From positions 1,612,001-1,676,000 of the forward strand of contig JACGCM010002394.1 in assembly GCA_014058105.1 (NCBI GenBank): a stretch of 64,000 nucleotides of DNA, read 5' to 3'. The DNA is from Kingdonia uniflora (taxonomy: Eukaryota > Streptophyta > Magnoliopsida > Ranunculales > Circaeasteraceae). The position numbers and the translations under genes are program-made. Positions 44,925 to 56,702 of this stretch are shown here, one piece after another. Within the stretch, counting starts at the first letter, position 1; each line of letters starts with the position of its first letter. The notes below the pieces were generated by a model. The model worked only from the letters and a program-made list of their open reading frames with translations. It searched no databases and was not told the origin of the DNA.

Positions 44925-45240
44925 TTTTTGTATTATGGAACTGCCTTTTTTTTGTATTGGGGAACTGTCTTTTTTTTGTATTGTGGCAATTTAAGATCAG
45001 TTTGAGTACCTGTACATTTCAGACCACTATGAGTACCTGCAAACCTACATATTTCATACCACTGTGACCTTTTGCACATTTCAGACCGGTGTGACTATGT
45101 GAGTATTCTTTGCATATTTTAGACCAGTCAGACCACTATGAGTACCTTCTGTACATATATGAGCAGTGTGATTGTGTGAGTACCTTCTGACCATTTCAGA
45201 CAAGTATGACTGCGTGAGTACCTGTAAATTTTTAGAGATG
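44925..45240. repeat. MULE minisatellites
   Basis: Three ~27-bp units GGAACTGCCTTTTTTTTGTA (44938-44990) are followed by five or so ~45-bp units sharing ATTTCAGACCA, TGTGAGTACCT and close variants (45000-45225). No gene. Confidence 0.75.
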
Positions 45241-45399
45241 TAATAGACAAGCAGTAGCAAACAATCACAAAGATGTAATTGAGTTCCTGTTAAGTTACAA
45301 AATAGACAAACAAGAAACATTCATGAAAAAAACTGCAAAAATAAATAGACAAACAACAAACATTATCAGTCTAACAAAAAAATAGATAGTACTTGTTAA

Positions 45400-45480
45400 T
45401 ATTTTTAGTCTAACAAACATTTTTAATCTAACAAACAACAAACATTTTCAGTCTAACAAACATTTTTAGTCTATATAGCC
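45400..45480. repeat. Short repeat AACATTTTTAGTCTAACA
   Basis: Four to five copies of TTTTAGTCTAACAAACA with small changes. Confidence 0.6.
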
Positions 45481-45589
45481 AAACAAATGTACTTATTAAC
45501 ATACAGTTAAATGTTTCCAAATTAAGTCAAACTGTGACACTTTCTAATTCCTGCCAGGAGATTGATAATCTTTCTTATAAAGGTTAAAA

Positions 45590-46290
45590 CTTAGGGCTTG
45601 AGCTTGTTGTGTTGATGCACTAGTTTTCCTTGGGGCTTGAGCTTGCTATGTTGATGCCCTAGTTTGCCTTTGAGTTTAAGTAGCTTGAGACTGCCTTTGG
45701 GTTTAACTTGCTTGACTCTGCCTTGGGGATTGAGTAGCTTGAGACTGCCTTTGGGTTTGACTTCCTTGACTTTGCCTTGGGGCTTGAGTAGCTTGAGACT
45801 GCCATTGTTCTTAACTTTCTTAACTCTACCTCGGGGCTTGAGTAGCTTGAGACTACCTTTGGGCTTGACTTTTTTGACTTTGTATTAGGGCTTGAGTAGC
45901 TTGAGATTGCCTTTGGGCTTAACTTGCTCTAGTTTACCCTTGGGCTTCAGTAGCTTGAGACTGGCTTTGAGCTTAACTTGCCCTAGTTTACCTTGGGGCT
46001 TCAGTAGGTTGAGATTGGCTTTGGGTTTGACTTGCCCTAGTTTTCCTTGGGGCTTCAGTAGCTTGAGACTTCCATTGGGCTTGAATTGCTTTAGTTTTCC
46101 ATGGAGCTTCAGTAGCTTGAGATTTCTATTGGGCTTGACTTGCTTTAGTTTTCCTTAGGGCATCAGTAGCTTGAGTTTTCCTTTAAGTTTTCCTTTGAGT
46201 TTGCCTTGATTGACCTTACCTTAAGCCTTAAATATCTTGGGTTTGACTTTGAGTTTGCCTTGATTGTGTTTGCCTTGGGGCTAGAACTTG
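45590..46290 (-). repeat. Tandem repeat encoding the Gln-rich transposase tail
   Basis: About a dozen units of 45-60 bp carry GGCTTGAGTAGCTTGAGACT and TGCCTTTGGGTTTGACTT on plus. On minus they read as SQATQAPRQSQ-like Gln/Ser/Thr/Pro repeats in line with the transposase C-terminus (ARQTQVSQTPRQTRAS). The plus-strand Leu-rich frames (45664-46158) are shadows. Confidence 0.75.
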
Positions 46291-49200
46291 CTGTGCTGAT
46301 GCCCTAGTTTGCCTTGGTGTTTGACTTACTTGAGTTTGCCTTGCACCCCTAGAAGATCTCTCACCACCACCACCTATACAACCACTTCCCCTCCCTCTTA
46401 TATTTGGTGTTGTAAGTGTCAAGCCAATACTGCTCATATGTCTTGCCATGCTAACATTTGTATCTACCCTCAAAGGTGCTCTAGCCACTCTTGGCCTTGG
46501 TGTTGCTGGTGAACTCTTACAAGTTTTCTTGTTGTGATCATAACCCCCATATTTTTGATATCTCTTCTGCCTTTTTTATTTATTTGGATATGGGATTCTT
46601 TATTTTATAGGCCTCCCAGCTCCACTCACCAATAGGGGAGGTAAAAAATGATTTGCTTGGTTTGTGGGCTGCATTTAATATAAAAATAAGCATACATGTG
46701 AAATATCAACTCAGATACACTTGTGTTCAAATACAAACCTTCTCCCATTCTGATCCATCAATTACAGGGTATATGGCATTTTTATATGTTTGGACATATT
46801 AAGAAACTTTGTGAAAACAAGAAACATAGCTGTTAGCCATCCATAAAAAAAGTTAGCTTTTACAAAATTAGAGACATAACTTTGCAAACATTTAGATTAT
46901 TAGCAAAATATACTTTACTTACTTAACTCATGGTCACCCCATAAGGGAGTATAGTACTAATATCATGCACACATGGTATGCCAGAAATTTTCCATTCATG
47001 GCAGTCACATTCATGTGTGTTGGTGTTCACTCTCCGTCTTTGGCCATTTATCCCAATTACAAGAAAAGATCCTGATATGATCCCTTGTACCTGATATTGA
47101 CTATAACATTTGATCATCTTATCAATGTAGGTTTGTGCTCTGGGGAGCAACACCAAACCTTCGAAATAGATATACATATAGAGTCACATAGTAGTTCATG
47201 AAATGAAGAAGAAATTTCAAGTAATAACAAAAGGTCTTGTTTAGCTTACCTGCTTTTTCCCACTCTTTTACCTAGAACCTCCTGTCATACATGAGTTTTA
47301 TCAACATTATATTCAATTTTTCTAATAACTTGTGGATTGGCCTATCCCTAATCTTCAAAATCTACATGTTAAAAGACTCACTGAAGTTGTTTATGATGTG
47401 TTCATATTTGGTAGTGAAATCAAAGTGGGACCTAGCCCAGTGTTCAAATGGCTCCTTAAATAACTAGTCATGAGCAGCTGGGTTATCTAGTCTGAGTTGG
47501 TTCATGTGCTTGTTCTTTTCAGATTGCTTAAATACATTTGTTGCACTCCACACAAACCACTCTATTTGGGTTCCCTTGTAAAACTTCTTCATATTCTTGT
47601 ATATATGTCTAAAGAAGAATCTGTGATTTACATGAGGAAAAAGGGTAGTCACAGCATCAATGAGTCCCTTATGTCTATTTGATATGAATCTTAGCTTTTG
47701 ATTATGAAGAATGAGATAGGGCTGAAAAACCTCAAGGAAGTTAGTCCAAGTTTCTTTACATTCTGATCTGCAAAAGTAAAATGCAATAGGGAATAGGCCA
47801 TTATTGTCGTCAAAGGCAATCACAGATAGATGAACCCCCCATATTTACCCTTTAAAAAATAACCATCCAAACCAAGTTCAGGTCTATACCCACTTAACCA
47901 TGCATCAATACTTTTCTTAAACATCACCAATGAACTTTTTCACTGGTTACTTTGAAGATCTTTACTATATTTGGCCAAACTGCCAGGGTTAGCCAATAAG
48001 ACTTGTCTCATAAATTTGGGTTATAGTATATAACCTCACCATATGATCCAACTATCCTCTATATGCATATAGTCTAAGAATTCCCTGAAGTATAATATGA
48101 AATATAAATACTATATCTTCCTGAAATCAGTACCTTCACACCTGCTGGTTTAGTAGTTTTTACAGCCTTAATTATTTCTTCAACTTCCTTTGCCACCCAT
48201 TGGGCATTTGCATTTTTGTTAGATTGGCCACTCCTTCAAAGACATGTATGAATGCGATTACTACTGGCCCTCATACTGAAAGTGGTACAACCTGGGTTAA
48301 CCCTAACATAGAACATCTATTGACAGTTGAATGTTTCAGCCTCAATACAAATGTATCTTACCCTCATATAGTCATTTTTTTTGTTGGAATTGGTGCTTGT
48401 TCACAATGGCCCATTACCTTAAAAAAGCTCTGCAAGCATGAACTGTGGGCCACTCCATGCCATGAACCATTTCTAACGTAGGATTATGCCCAAGTAATGT
48501 AGTATGATGCACTTTAGCTTCTTCAGTTGTAAAAATGCTATCACATTCTTTTGCCAAATCTGTGAACTCATCATCACATCTGTCTATATCAGCTTGGGTT
48601 GGACCATCATCACCATCAAGTGATGAGTAATTTAAGCAATACCCTTCATCTGCATCTAGGCTATCTGGGTTAGTTTCTGCCCATCTATTCCAAGTATCAA
48701 CTTCAATAACTTCTTCTCCATTATTTGAAGCCTCTCCCCCCAATCTAACTCCAGCCTCAGTTTTAGCATTAACTGAAGCATCTTCCCCCAATCTAACTCT
48801 AGCCTCAGTTTTAGAATTAACTGGATCATCTCCCCCCAATCCAACTCTACCCTCATATTCAATATTAGGTTTATCATCACTAAAGTCTATATGTAGCAAA
48901 TCATCAAATTCTTCCTCAGGTACTTCACTTGCCCTTGGTTTCTTAACTCTTTTAGTGTTTTCTTAACCACTTTGTAAACTATTGTCTTTTCTCTTTGGCT
49001 TTGATACAACTCTTTTATTTTTTTGAGTCACAACTACCTTTTATTTACCCCTGGCAATAGTCTCATGTTAAAGTAGATCAAACTGTGTACTCTCATACTG
49101 TAGTGGATCAAACTGTGTAGTCTCGACCTCAACTTGAGAAGTAAGTAATATTGGTGGTCCTTCATCATCTTCTATCATAACTACATCTGGCTGTTCAATT

Positions 49201-49627
49201 AAAGGTAGGGGCACAACTTCTATAGGTACTGCATACACATAGAAATGTACATCCTACATACTATCCACATTACTATAATGCCATATCTTATACAAACTTG
49301 CTACATCACAAACATCTACTATCTCACCTGTACTCAATGTCTTCACCACTATCCCAGAACTAGCTAAGATAGCTTTATTTATCCCAACAACATCAGACAT
49401 AATATATACTCCAACAGACCTTGATAGTAAAACTGATCCCCATCTACATTTTCAAATATATGCATGTCTCTATCAATGTATAGATGATGCGTGTACCCTG
49501 TCTCCCCAGGTTCAGACCATCTACCTCTCCAATGAATAATGACATTTTTTAGGCCATTCATGTCATTATAGTATACCCCAAACACTATATAATTAAGACA
49601 AATTTCATGGTAACATACCCACAACAT
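46228..49627 (-). pseudogene. MULE transposase (mudrA-type), broken
   Basis: N-terminal frame 49627-49379 (HWRGRWSEPGETGYTHHLYI, ENVDGDQFYYQGLLEY). An acidic linker 48899-48414 contains three ~25-residue tandem copies (RLGEDASVNAKTEAG, RLGGEASNNGE) and then ADIDRCDDEFTDLAKECDSI. The DDE core is in 47823-47464: AFDDNNGLFPIAFYFC, ECKETWTNFLEVFQPYL, SNRHKGLIDAVTTLFPHVNH, RFFFRHIYKNMKKFYKG. A SWIM finger lies in 47177-46923: CDCHEWKISGIPCVHDISTI. The Gly/Arg- and Gln-rich tail is at 46488-46228 and beyond. This order is that of Mutator transposases. Several frames are separated by stops and shifts, possibly also introns. Confidence 0.85.
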
Positions 49628-49854
49628 CTAATTTAAAAATACCACTTGTAAAATCCCCAATTTTTATAATATACCGTAATTTTAAAATAGTAGAAAACCA
49701 AAACCCTAATTTTCTAATCCAAACCACTTTTAAAAAGCCCCAATTTTGTAATCTAAACTCTAATTCTTTGCACAAATCTTCTAACTTTCAAAATGGGAAA
49801 ACCAAATCGACAGATATTAGAGAGAGATTAACAAATTTTGGCTATTCAAAAAGA

Positions 49855-49880
49855 AAAAGAGAGAGAGAGAGAGAGGGGGG
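49855..49880. repeat. (GA)n microsatellite
   Basis: AAAGAGAGAGAGAGAGAGAG followed by a G run, near the 5' end of the MULE transposase region. Confidence 0.8.
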
Positions 49881-50051
49881 AAGAGAGAAGCTTATATTAT
49901 GATTAGGAGAGAGATAAGAGCTTCAAAGGCTTGGCGAGATCAGGTATTAGATTACTGCACTCTAGTTTTCCCAAATTTTCATAGCTGCAAAAGTTATAAA
50001 TTTTCCTAATTTTTCCCTCTATGAATAATTTTTTGGTTCGACAGAGTTTTG

Positions 50052-50193
50052 GTCAGTTCATGTTAAAAATTGAGTTCAACCGAGGTTTACCTGTGGTCAT
50101 AGGCAATTTGGGGACCAAAACTGCATATTTAAACAACTTGAAGACTAAAGGCAAATATTTAGTTTGTAGGTGGGACTGCAGTAAAAAAATCTC
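50052..50193 (-). repeat. MULE right terminal inverted repeat
   Basis: Ends CTGCAGTAAAAAAATCTC; its reverse complement matches 42969-43110 end to end. The target-site copy AATAACTAA follows. Confidence 0.9.
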
Positions 50194-50251
50194 AATAACT
50201 AATGACTAAAATGCATGCAAGAACTAAACATGATTATGAATAATAATGAAA

Positions 50252-50642
50252 AATAAAACCTGGGTCATTACCCAAACTCTTTACCTCCTATGTGAGATGC
50301 ACAACATAATATTATTTTGATACCGAGTGCTTCATTTCCACATCTCCCATATTACCGATTGAGTCCGAATGAACATTCTATTCTTTAAGGAAAAATTGAA
50401 GATTTACTAAATAAAGGCCTAATTAGGCCAAACAAAAGTCCTTGTGCTTTCCCCGCTTTCTTAGTTTCAAAGAAAGATGGCAGATGGTGCATGTGCATTG
50501 ATTATCGGGCACTTAACCAGATTACTATTCCTTACCTATCCCTGATTCATCGAATTGATGATATGATTGATATGCTATTTGGTTATATTTTTTCACTAAG
50601 CTTGATCTTCGTAGTGGCTATCATCAAATTTGTATTCATCCT
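50252..50642 (+). pseudogene. Element E: Ty3/gypsy RT, first half (interrupted by element D)
   Basis: Plus reading: [71 protein letters not shown], then after one indel [15 protein letters not shown]. These are the conserved plant Ty3/gypsy RT blocks; [11 protein letters not shown] is the block with the first catalytic Asp. The frame halts at the target duplication ATCCT of element D and continues at 63406. No gag or protease was found upstream; the MULE ends 50 bp away. Confidence 0.88.
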
Positions 50643-51186
50643 TGTAGTGATGTGTTTTCTAAAAGGAGAATTTTTGCCAATACTTATTCGTAAAGAGAGT
50701 GCAATAAGACTAGATGAACAAGATTTTACGTAGAAAACTCAGTATAGGCTGTGAAAAACCATGACCTTAAGGAGGATTTTGATGTAAAATCCAGTAAGAT
50801 ACTGGTTATTACGCGTTTTAGAGTGAAAGAAGGTGTTTGAAGTAAGAATAGTAAAAGATCGTGTGTTGTAGTATCTATTCTCTGCCTATATTTATAGTCA
50901 TACAAGCAGTTTTACAAAAAGAAAGAAATAGTCTCCTATTCCGGGGGAAGTGGGCAAATTAACGACTAATTTAGGTCTTATAGTTCTCTCTTGACCAGGC
51001 TTTAACGACTAATTTAGGTAGGTCGAGGACTTATAGTATCTTCTAGAACGCTGAGCTATCTTTGACTACACTGTACTGGCTTACGAGTGCTGAGCTATCT
51101 TTGACTATATGAATGACTAGCTTTGCATGTCTTCGACTGCACTTTACTGGTTTACTCTTGTTGAATCAGGGGAATATGCTAGTACA
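50643..51186 (-). repeat. 3' LTR of element D
   Basis: TGTAGTGATG...GCTAGTACA, 544 bp. It matches 62864-63400 (CAATACTTATTCGTAAAGAG, CAGTAAAG/CAGTATAGGCTG). On minus GACTATAAATATAGGCAG near 50883-50900 is the likely TATA box. Confidence 0.9.
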
Positions 51187-51370
51187 ATCACCCCATTCTC
51201 GACAGAAGCACTTGCAGTTGTGTCGAGAAGAATTTTGGAATTTTAAGAGGTTGCCGAATAAGAAGATGAATAATCTGTGTCATTTTTGAGGTCAAAAGAA
51301 CTGTATGTGGTCAAGTCATTCCCGAGGTGTAATTAGTGCAGTACATTGAATCTGGTGGAAAGATAATGGG

Positions 51371-51378
51371 TATAAATA
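51371..51378 (+). promoter_or_regulatory. TATA box before the first small extra ORF of element D
   Basis: GGGTATAAATAGGGGG stands 27 bp upstream of ATG 51398. Confidence 0.5.
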
Positions 51379-51397
51379 GGGGGTTATTGAAGGTGGG

Positions 51398-51685
51398 ATG
51401 GTGGTGGTTTGTGGAAGGATGCCGCCCCAAGTGTGGTCTATGGCGTTGTCTGGGGCTAAAGACGGTGATCATTCTGAAGTGAAAATCTGGCATAAACTGA
51501 TCGGCATGAAGCTGGCATGTGATCGTATCATATCTTTGGGGTGGGAGCAAGGTCAAAACAGAGACGAGGTGTATCTGTTGGGAACAATTATATCATCATG
51601 CGGGGGTGAAGGTTATGGATTATATCAGTTTGGTGGAGAATGGATAACTGTGTGTGCTGATGATGAAGATTTGAAGCTTAGATAG
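51398..51685 (+). CDS. First small extra ORF of element D, intact, unrecognised
   Basis: 95 codons: MVVVCGRMPPQVWSMALSGA, KIWHKLIGMKLACDRIISLG, DEVYLLGTIISSCGGEGYGL, YQFGGEWITVCADDEDLKLR, stop. The TATA box is close, so transcripts may start only just before this ATG. The composition is balanced and not repetitive, so it looks like a real small protein, but no family is recognised. Antisense to pol, between the 3' LTR and the MVKTR ORF. Confidence 0.4.
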   Translation: MVVVCGRMPPQVWSMALSGAKDGDHSEVKIWHKLIGMKLACDRIISLGWEQGQNRDEVYLLGTIISSCGGEGYGLYQFGGEWITVCADDEDLKLR

Positions 51686-52230
51686 GCATCCAGGGATCTT
51701 ACCGAATGTTGGGGTTTTCTTGCAATTTTTTGCTGTGTCTTTTCTGCGGAAGCATCTTTTAGAAGTTCAGTGACTTGAGATTCATTGAGCTTTGAGAACT
51801 AGAAAGAGGCTTTAATGACAGATTCCGGTGAAAAGAAAACATAGAGTAATTTATTCTGTAAGTCGAATGTAAAAATAGATGTAGTTTGATGCAATGCAAT
51901 CAAATAATGTAGTCACGGATAGTATATGTAACAAAATCGAAGGAGGAAGTTGTTGAATATGAATTATAACTTATTCATAATAATAAATAAAGTTAATATC
52001 TTCGATATTCTATATATGTGTATTTTGAGTAGCAATAGTAGTTTTAAATAATCGAAGGTAAAATATTAAACATGAATGCACATAAACTGTTGATAGGTTA
52101 TCATAACATCTCGAATGTATTTGACTGAGTGGGTCCAGGAACGGATTTCAAGGTTGATTGATTTGACTCTAAATTTGTAGAGTTCCAAAGCAGAGTAAAT
52201 ATAGGTGAGTTGAACCATGATTGGAGGGGG

Positions 52231-52237
52231 TATAAAT
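52231..52237 (+). promoter_or_regulatory. TATA box of the MVKTR ORF, element D
   Basis: GGGGGTATAAATAAGTC lies 44 bp upstream of the MVKTR start at 52275. Confidence 0.55.
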
Positions 52238-52274
52238 AAGTCATATTGCTGCATATGTGAGGCATTCATGCTAG

Positions 52275-52526
52275 ATGGTAAAGACAAGAGCTCAGGCCCG
52301 GGATGGGGTATGCAGACGTGTTCAAGTAATACACTGGGTGTTGTATACGCCGTACTTCGGATCTCAGAATTGTGACATGCACATGGAAGATCCGAAGGAG
52401 CCTGATTATGAAGGGATAAGCGAGGAAGAAGTGGGGGAGGCTGAGGAAAGTTTTGGGTCAAGCTATAATTTTGGCACCCACCTGAACGCTATGGCGGAAT
52501 GTGGACTCGAGCCAAGTTGTTGGTGA
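52275..52526 (+). CDS. Small antisense extra ORF (MVKTR family), copy D
   Basis: 83 codons: [60 protein letters not shown], then a stop at 52526. It shares the MVKTR start, the YFG motif and the acidic [10 protein letters not shown] helix with copies in A (YEEVMEAGDDYY) and C (EEAAEAKEDFY). The C-terminal part differs. Function unknown. It has its own TATA box and is read opposite to pol. Confidence 0.55.
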   Translation: MVKTRAQARDGVCRRVQVIHWVLYTPYFGSQNCDMHMEDPKEPDYEGISEEEVGEAEESFGSSYNFGTHLNAMAECGLEPSCW

Positions 52527-53040
52527 AGAGGGAGGATGATGTTGTAGTGAGGGGTTTATCAAGTTATAATTTTCGTAGGAATAGGTCTGTGTAAGGAGTT
52601 GTGAAGGCTAATGAAATATAATAAAAGATTGTGTAGGATGTGTTGTTGATGGTAGTATTTTGTTGTGTTACTTGTCAAATGAATAATGTACTTGTTGAAA
52701 TTTGGTAATGACAAATAGTTTTAAGCAAGTTTCTGGTAGAATGTCGAATGTAATGATAATGTGTATGTTGTCGAAGATATGTCCCAAAAGATAGGAATTT
52801 GTAGGTATCATGCGGGTATCGGGATATATACCATTTCTGTGACAATATAGTTGGTGATTTGTTGCGTTGGAATATTTTTGAAGAAATTCTTCAAAATATG
52901 GAAGAATTAGAGTAAGAGTGTAAGTGTTTGTTATCTCTATGAAGTCGAAGTGTTGAAGATAATGAGGAGAGGAAAAGAAAACATTATGTTTGAAAAATTG
53001 AACGGTCGCGAAGTGGTGCGATGAACAATCACGTGGGGTC
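52527..53040. other. Spacer between the small and large extra genes of element D
   Basis: No gene is seen; it is AT-rich. The promoter region of the large gene begins near its right end. Confidence 0.45.
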
Positions 53041-53047
53041 TATAAAT
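53041..53047 (+). promoter_or_regulatory. TATA box of the large extra gene, element D
   Basis: GGGGTCTATAAATCCCTCGG, followed by a pyrimidine-rich leader and exon 1. Confidence 0.5.
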
Positions 53048-53129
53048 CCCTCGGATGTGGGCGACTGTTCACACTTTTCAAACACAATTTTTTTTCTCAA
53101 GTGCTAATTTCTATTGCTCGTTACTAAAT

Positions 53130-56100
53130 TCATTGCAGACAATTGCGAAAGAGGAGATTAAAGTGTTAATTACAAGAACCAAGCGAGCAAAGGAAAGATA
53201 CACAGAAGCAGCACAAAAGTAAGGTTAGTGAATCAGTTTTGATTGTTTGTTATTTAGGTTTTGATTGATTATGTGATAGGCGAATACGATAAAGTAAAGT
53301 AAATGATGTGGTATAGTAAATTGAATCAAAAGGGAATTAGTTGTAAGGAATTTAGAAAATTGATAGAGTAAGGGTTTGGCAGAAGGTTTTGAAATTGTGA
53401 AGTAGTCAGAACTGTTATCTGTATAAGGGTAGAAGAACTGGTATCGTTAGGTGTTTATAGATTGGTTCTGGTGTGGGGAGATGATGAATGGGTAGAGAGG
53501 AGTGGAGAGAAGTCTCGATTGGTGGCGCTGTTGTTACGGCGCGATTGTAGGGATGAGGAAAACGTCGTTTTGATACGGCAAAATTGTCGGGGATGTTATT
53601 TTTTGTTGGGATTCAGCCGGATTTTGTGCTGGAGAAGGGGAATTCTCAAATTTTGAATGTTGGCATTTTTGGCGGGAAATAGGGGATGTGTGTTCAAGAA
53701 GCTATTGAGATTCCTGTTATTCGTCAAAAAGTAAACAAAATTAACAAGTTATCGATGTTACTAAAAAAAGAAAAGCATCAAGAACTGAGCAAATGTGTTA
53801 CTTGAATGAAAAATATTAATATGAATTAAATGAGATAGACTATATCTAGAACTGTGGTAATAAGTATAAATATAAATGATAGTAGCAGATAGTAAAACGA
53901 ATGATGTATTGGTGAGTTATCTCAACAACAATAGTATTATGAATATATGAACGTATGAACATATATATGTATCACATATGATAGAGTCTAACTGTTTAAG
54001 AAATATGGAATCTGTTGTATAGGTTCTGTTTAAAAATGGTTGAACCAATTCAAAATGATGATAAAGATATATACTAGGACCTCGAAGATGTAGTACCTCT
54101 GATGATTGATGTGAGGGCCTGTGCTCGACAATTGGGAGGGAAATATAAGGTTGGATCGAGTAACGCAGATTTAGGTAGTATGGAATAGTTTAGGGTGGCA
54201 CCTAGTACTGCCAAACTATTTGAGGAGGAAGCTATGGATACGGATGTCGATTACGAACCCCAAACGAGTGATCGAGAAGGTAGTGGGGAGGGGGAAAAAG
54301 ATGTGGGGGAAGTCGAGGAGGCATGTTACGGAGAGGGTCTAGAGACCAAAGAGATACTAAGCTTCAAGAAGAAGAATGGTATCCCTGGGGATATAAGGTT
54401 AGAGGAGTACCAGTATGAAATGATCGACCAAGAAATACCTCTGAATGACATTTTGGTTCATCGGGAACAAATAAAGAAGGGATTGAAGCTTCCCCTCAGA
54501 GCGGACTAAAAGAAATTAATAAATTTTTTTGATGTGGCACCGGGGCAGTTCAATCTGAATGTGTATGATCTGTTTAGGGTTTATGGGGCCATAAATGGTC
54601 GACTTAAGACCAGGTGGGAGGAGCTAATAACTGTTGATGATCTATATGTGTACTAAATACTCAAGATGAACCCTTAAAAGCTAGGTTACCAATATTTGGC
54701 GAGGTTCTTGAAAAGACCATTGTTCTATGATATGGTGTCTATTGGGGGGCGATACACTGATGAGCGCTTACTTGTTTCCAGAAATTATGAGTTCAATAAG
54801 AATGATCCCAGGGAACCTTTACAGAGAAAAACTTTTTACTTTGGTGTGTGGTTAGGTAAATATAATTCTCGATGTTCGAATTGTATGAATGAGATGTAAG
54901 TATTTCTAATTTGTTTATGTTATTTTTTGCAGCATTGAAAGAGTTCGATAGGAAGTCACAGGTAAAAGAAGAATTGTATAAAGTGAAGAAAGATTTTTTT
55001 GGTTGGATTGATAACCTAGTTATCGACCAAGATTTCTTGAATACGCTCTTCCAAGAAGCTGGCTTAAAGAGGTCAAGGGTTAATGGGTCGGAGGTGCCTG
55101 TGATCGACAGAAAAATATCGGTGAAGAACAAGAAAGCCGCGGATGTTAGCTTACCATTGGAAAACTTCTCCTTGGCTGGGTACAACACTGATACTGAGAT
55201 TGATGCTATGCTAGGAGATACTCTGGGAAAAAACAAAAAGAAAAGGGTGGCAAGTTTTGATGTGCCTCCATTGCTTCATCATAAGAGGTTAACTTGACAA
55301 TCATCAACAGAGGAGGTGGTTGGAACTGCTAAATCAGTAGCTACTGTGAATATGCGTCCCCCACGAGGTTCTAGTAGTGTGGTCCCAAAGAAGATCAGTG
55401 GGGAGAGGTTGAAGAAGAAGTTTTTCGAAGAGTCTGAGATAGAAGTACAGAAAACTATAGATGCTTATACGTCTGGGACGGATGTGCTGAAGATGGAGTT
55501 AGAGGATTGCATGGTAGGGATTGATAGTTTGAACACATTTTTCAGTGATGGTCAGAGGAGTTTGTCGAAGGTGAGAAATTTTATTGCTTTTCTTCGAATA
55601 AAAAAATTGGTTGGTCACTCGAATGCTCATTATATGAATTTGATGCAGATTAAGAAGTCAGTAATTGAAGCTATGGGTCGTGTTATGGGCAGTGGAGAGC
55701 TGGCAAACTAGATTATTGCCTACAAAAATATAGAAAAGGATTTGATCAAGGTGAAGGCAGAATTGAATACCACATTGAATAGGTATAAGCTTGATGCCAA
55801 GAAGGCGATGGAAACGGCACTGGGGGAAGCAAAGAAAGCGGGAGTGAAAGAGAAAAATGAGGCTTTGGCATTGCAGAAGACCACCTTTGAAAAAGATGTG
55901 AGGGATCAAGTTGTTGATGTTCGTAAAGCAATGGAGGAAGAATAAGGCAAGCTGCTCGATGAGGTGAGGGTGAAGATGAATGAGGAGAAACTAGAAAAAT
56001 GCATAGAAGTGAGGACATACTATAAGAAACAATATGACGAGTTGGAGGAGAGGTAAAAATTCTACAAGGGACTTGTAAAAGCTGGTGGTGGTGAGTTTGA

Positions 56101-56269
56101 TGATAGCTCGGATGATGATGTACCCCAGACGTCTGATGCATGCGGGAAAATCAAAGTCATCAGAGATGAAGTGGTGGTGGATGCTGATGGTACTCGTCCA
56201 GTTGAGGTAGCAGATGTACAGGTTCCCGATGGTGCCCTGAAGTTGAATGAAGAAAAAATATCCCTCTGA
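53130..56269 (+). pseudogene. Large antisense extra gene, copy D: 719 codons free of indels, nine stops
   Basis: Basic exon 1 (ITRTKRAKERYTEAAQK, ends about 53223) is followed by an intron of about 800 bp with donor GTTAGT and acceptor at 54022. Exon 2 has ATG 54036 and runs in one frame to 54855. A 77-bp intron (54856-54932) rejoins in frame (GVWL, then [20 protein letters not shown]). Exon 3 keeps one frame to TGA 56267. Stops in exon 2 are at 54075, 54186, 54507, 54654 and 54675; in exon 3 at 55295, 55709, 55943 and 56054. Domain: [55 protein letters not shown]. Exon 3 is coiled coil with an acidic tail (FDDSSDDDVPQT). It is homologous to copies A and C. Function unknown. Confidence 0.68.
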
Positions 56270-56702
56270 TATGTGAAACCTTGGGTATGCTGTGTTTATG
56301 TGAGAAAGGATGTAAAAGTGGTCAGTGGGACTAAAACATTTTAATTAGTAGTGTATGGTGAAACAATATTGTGTTGCTGAACAAGTTTTATTTCTGAAAT
56401 AATTTTGTGCACTTGTTTTGTAAATAGTTACAAGTAGCAAATTTGATAAAATTATTTTGATCGAATGTGACTAAAGATTGAGCAGATAACTAAAGAATGT
56501 TTGTTTGCGTAGTAGGTGAAAGATGGCCAGAAAATGGCAAGTAAAAGATTGAGTTCCAGATATATATTCTTAGATGGGTATCTGGATTTAGATTTGAGAA
56601 GAACAAAAGCTTTTTCTGAGTTTGTTTGATAAGTAAAGAGCGCGAAGTAGAATATCCTGTAATTAGATATTGTTCTCGTAGAATTCGAATGAGAGGCTTT
56701 AA
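56270..56702. other. Spacer after the extra gene, element D
   Basis: No gene; presumably the 3' untranslated region of the extra gene, leading into the 60-bp array. Confidence 0.45.

Larger units (their letters stand above)
42969..50193 (-). mobile_element. MULE (Mutator-like) transposon with 142-bp TIRs
   Basis: Left TIR 42969-43110 and right TIR 50052-50193 are inverted copies of equal length, sharing CAGTCCCACCTACAAACT and GTTTAAATATGCAGTTTT. The 9-bp flanks AATAATTAA (42960-42968) and AATAACTAA (50194-50202) differ at one base, as expected for an older Mutator target duplication. The interior holds a mudrA-type transposase (minus), a GRF-type zinc-finger gene (plus) and several minisatellites. 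The transposase has stops, so it is not autonomous. Confidence 0.92.

Noticed and set aside
45664..46158. Plus-strand Leu-rich repeat-like ORFs (SLRLPLGLT repeats)
   Set aside because: They are the antisense shadow of the Gln-rich transposase tail repeat, not a leucine-rich-repeat protein.
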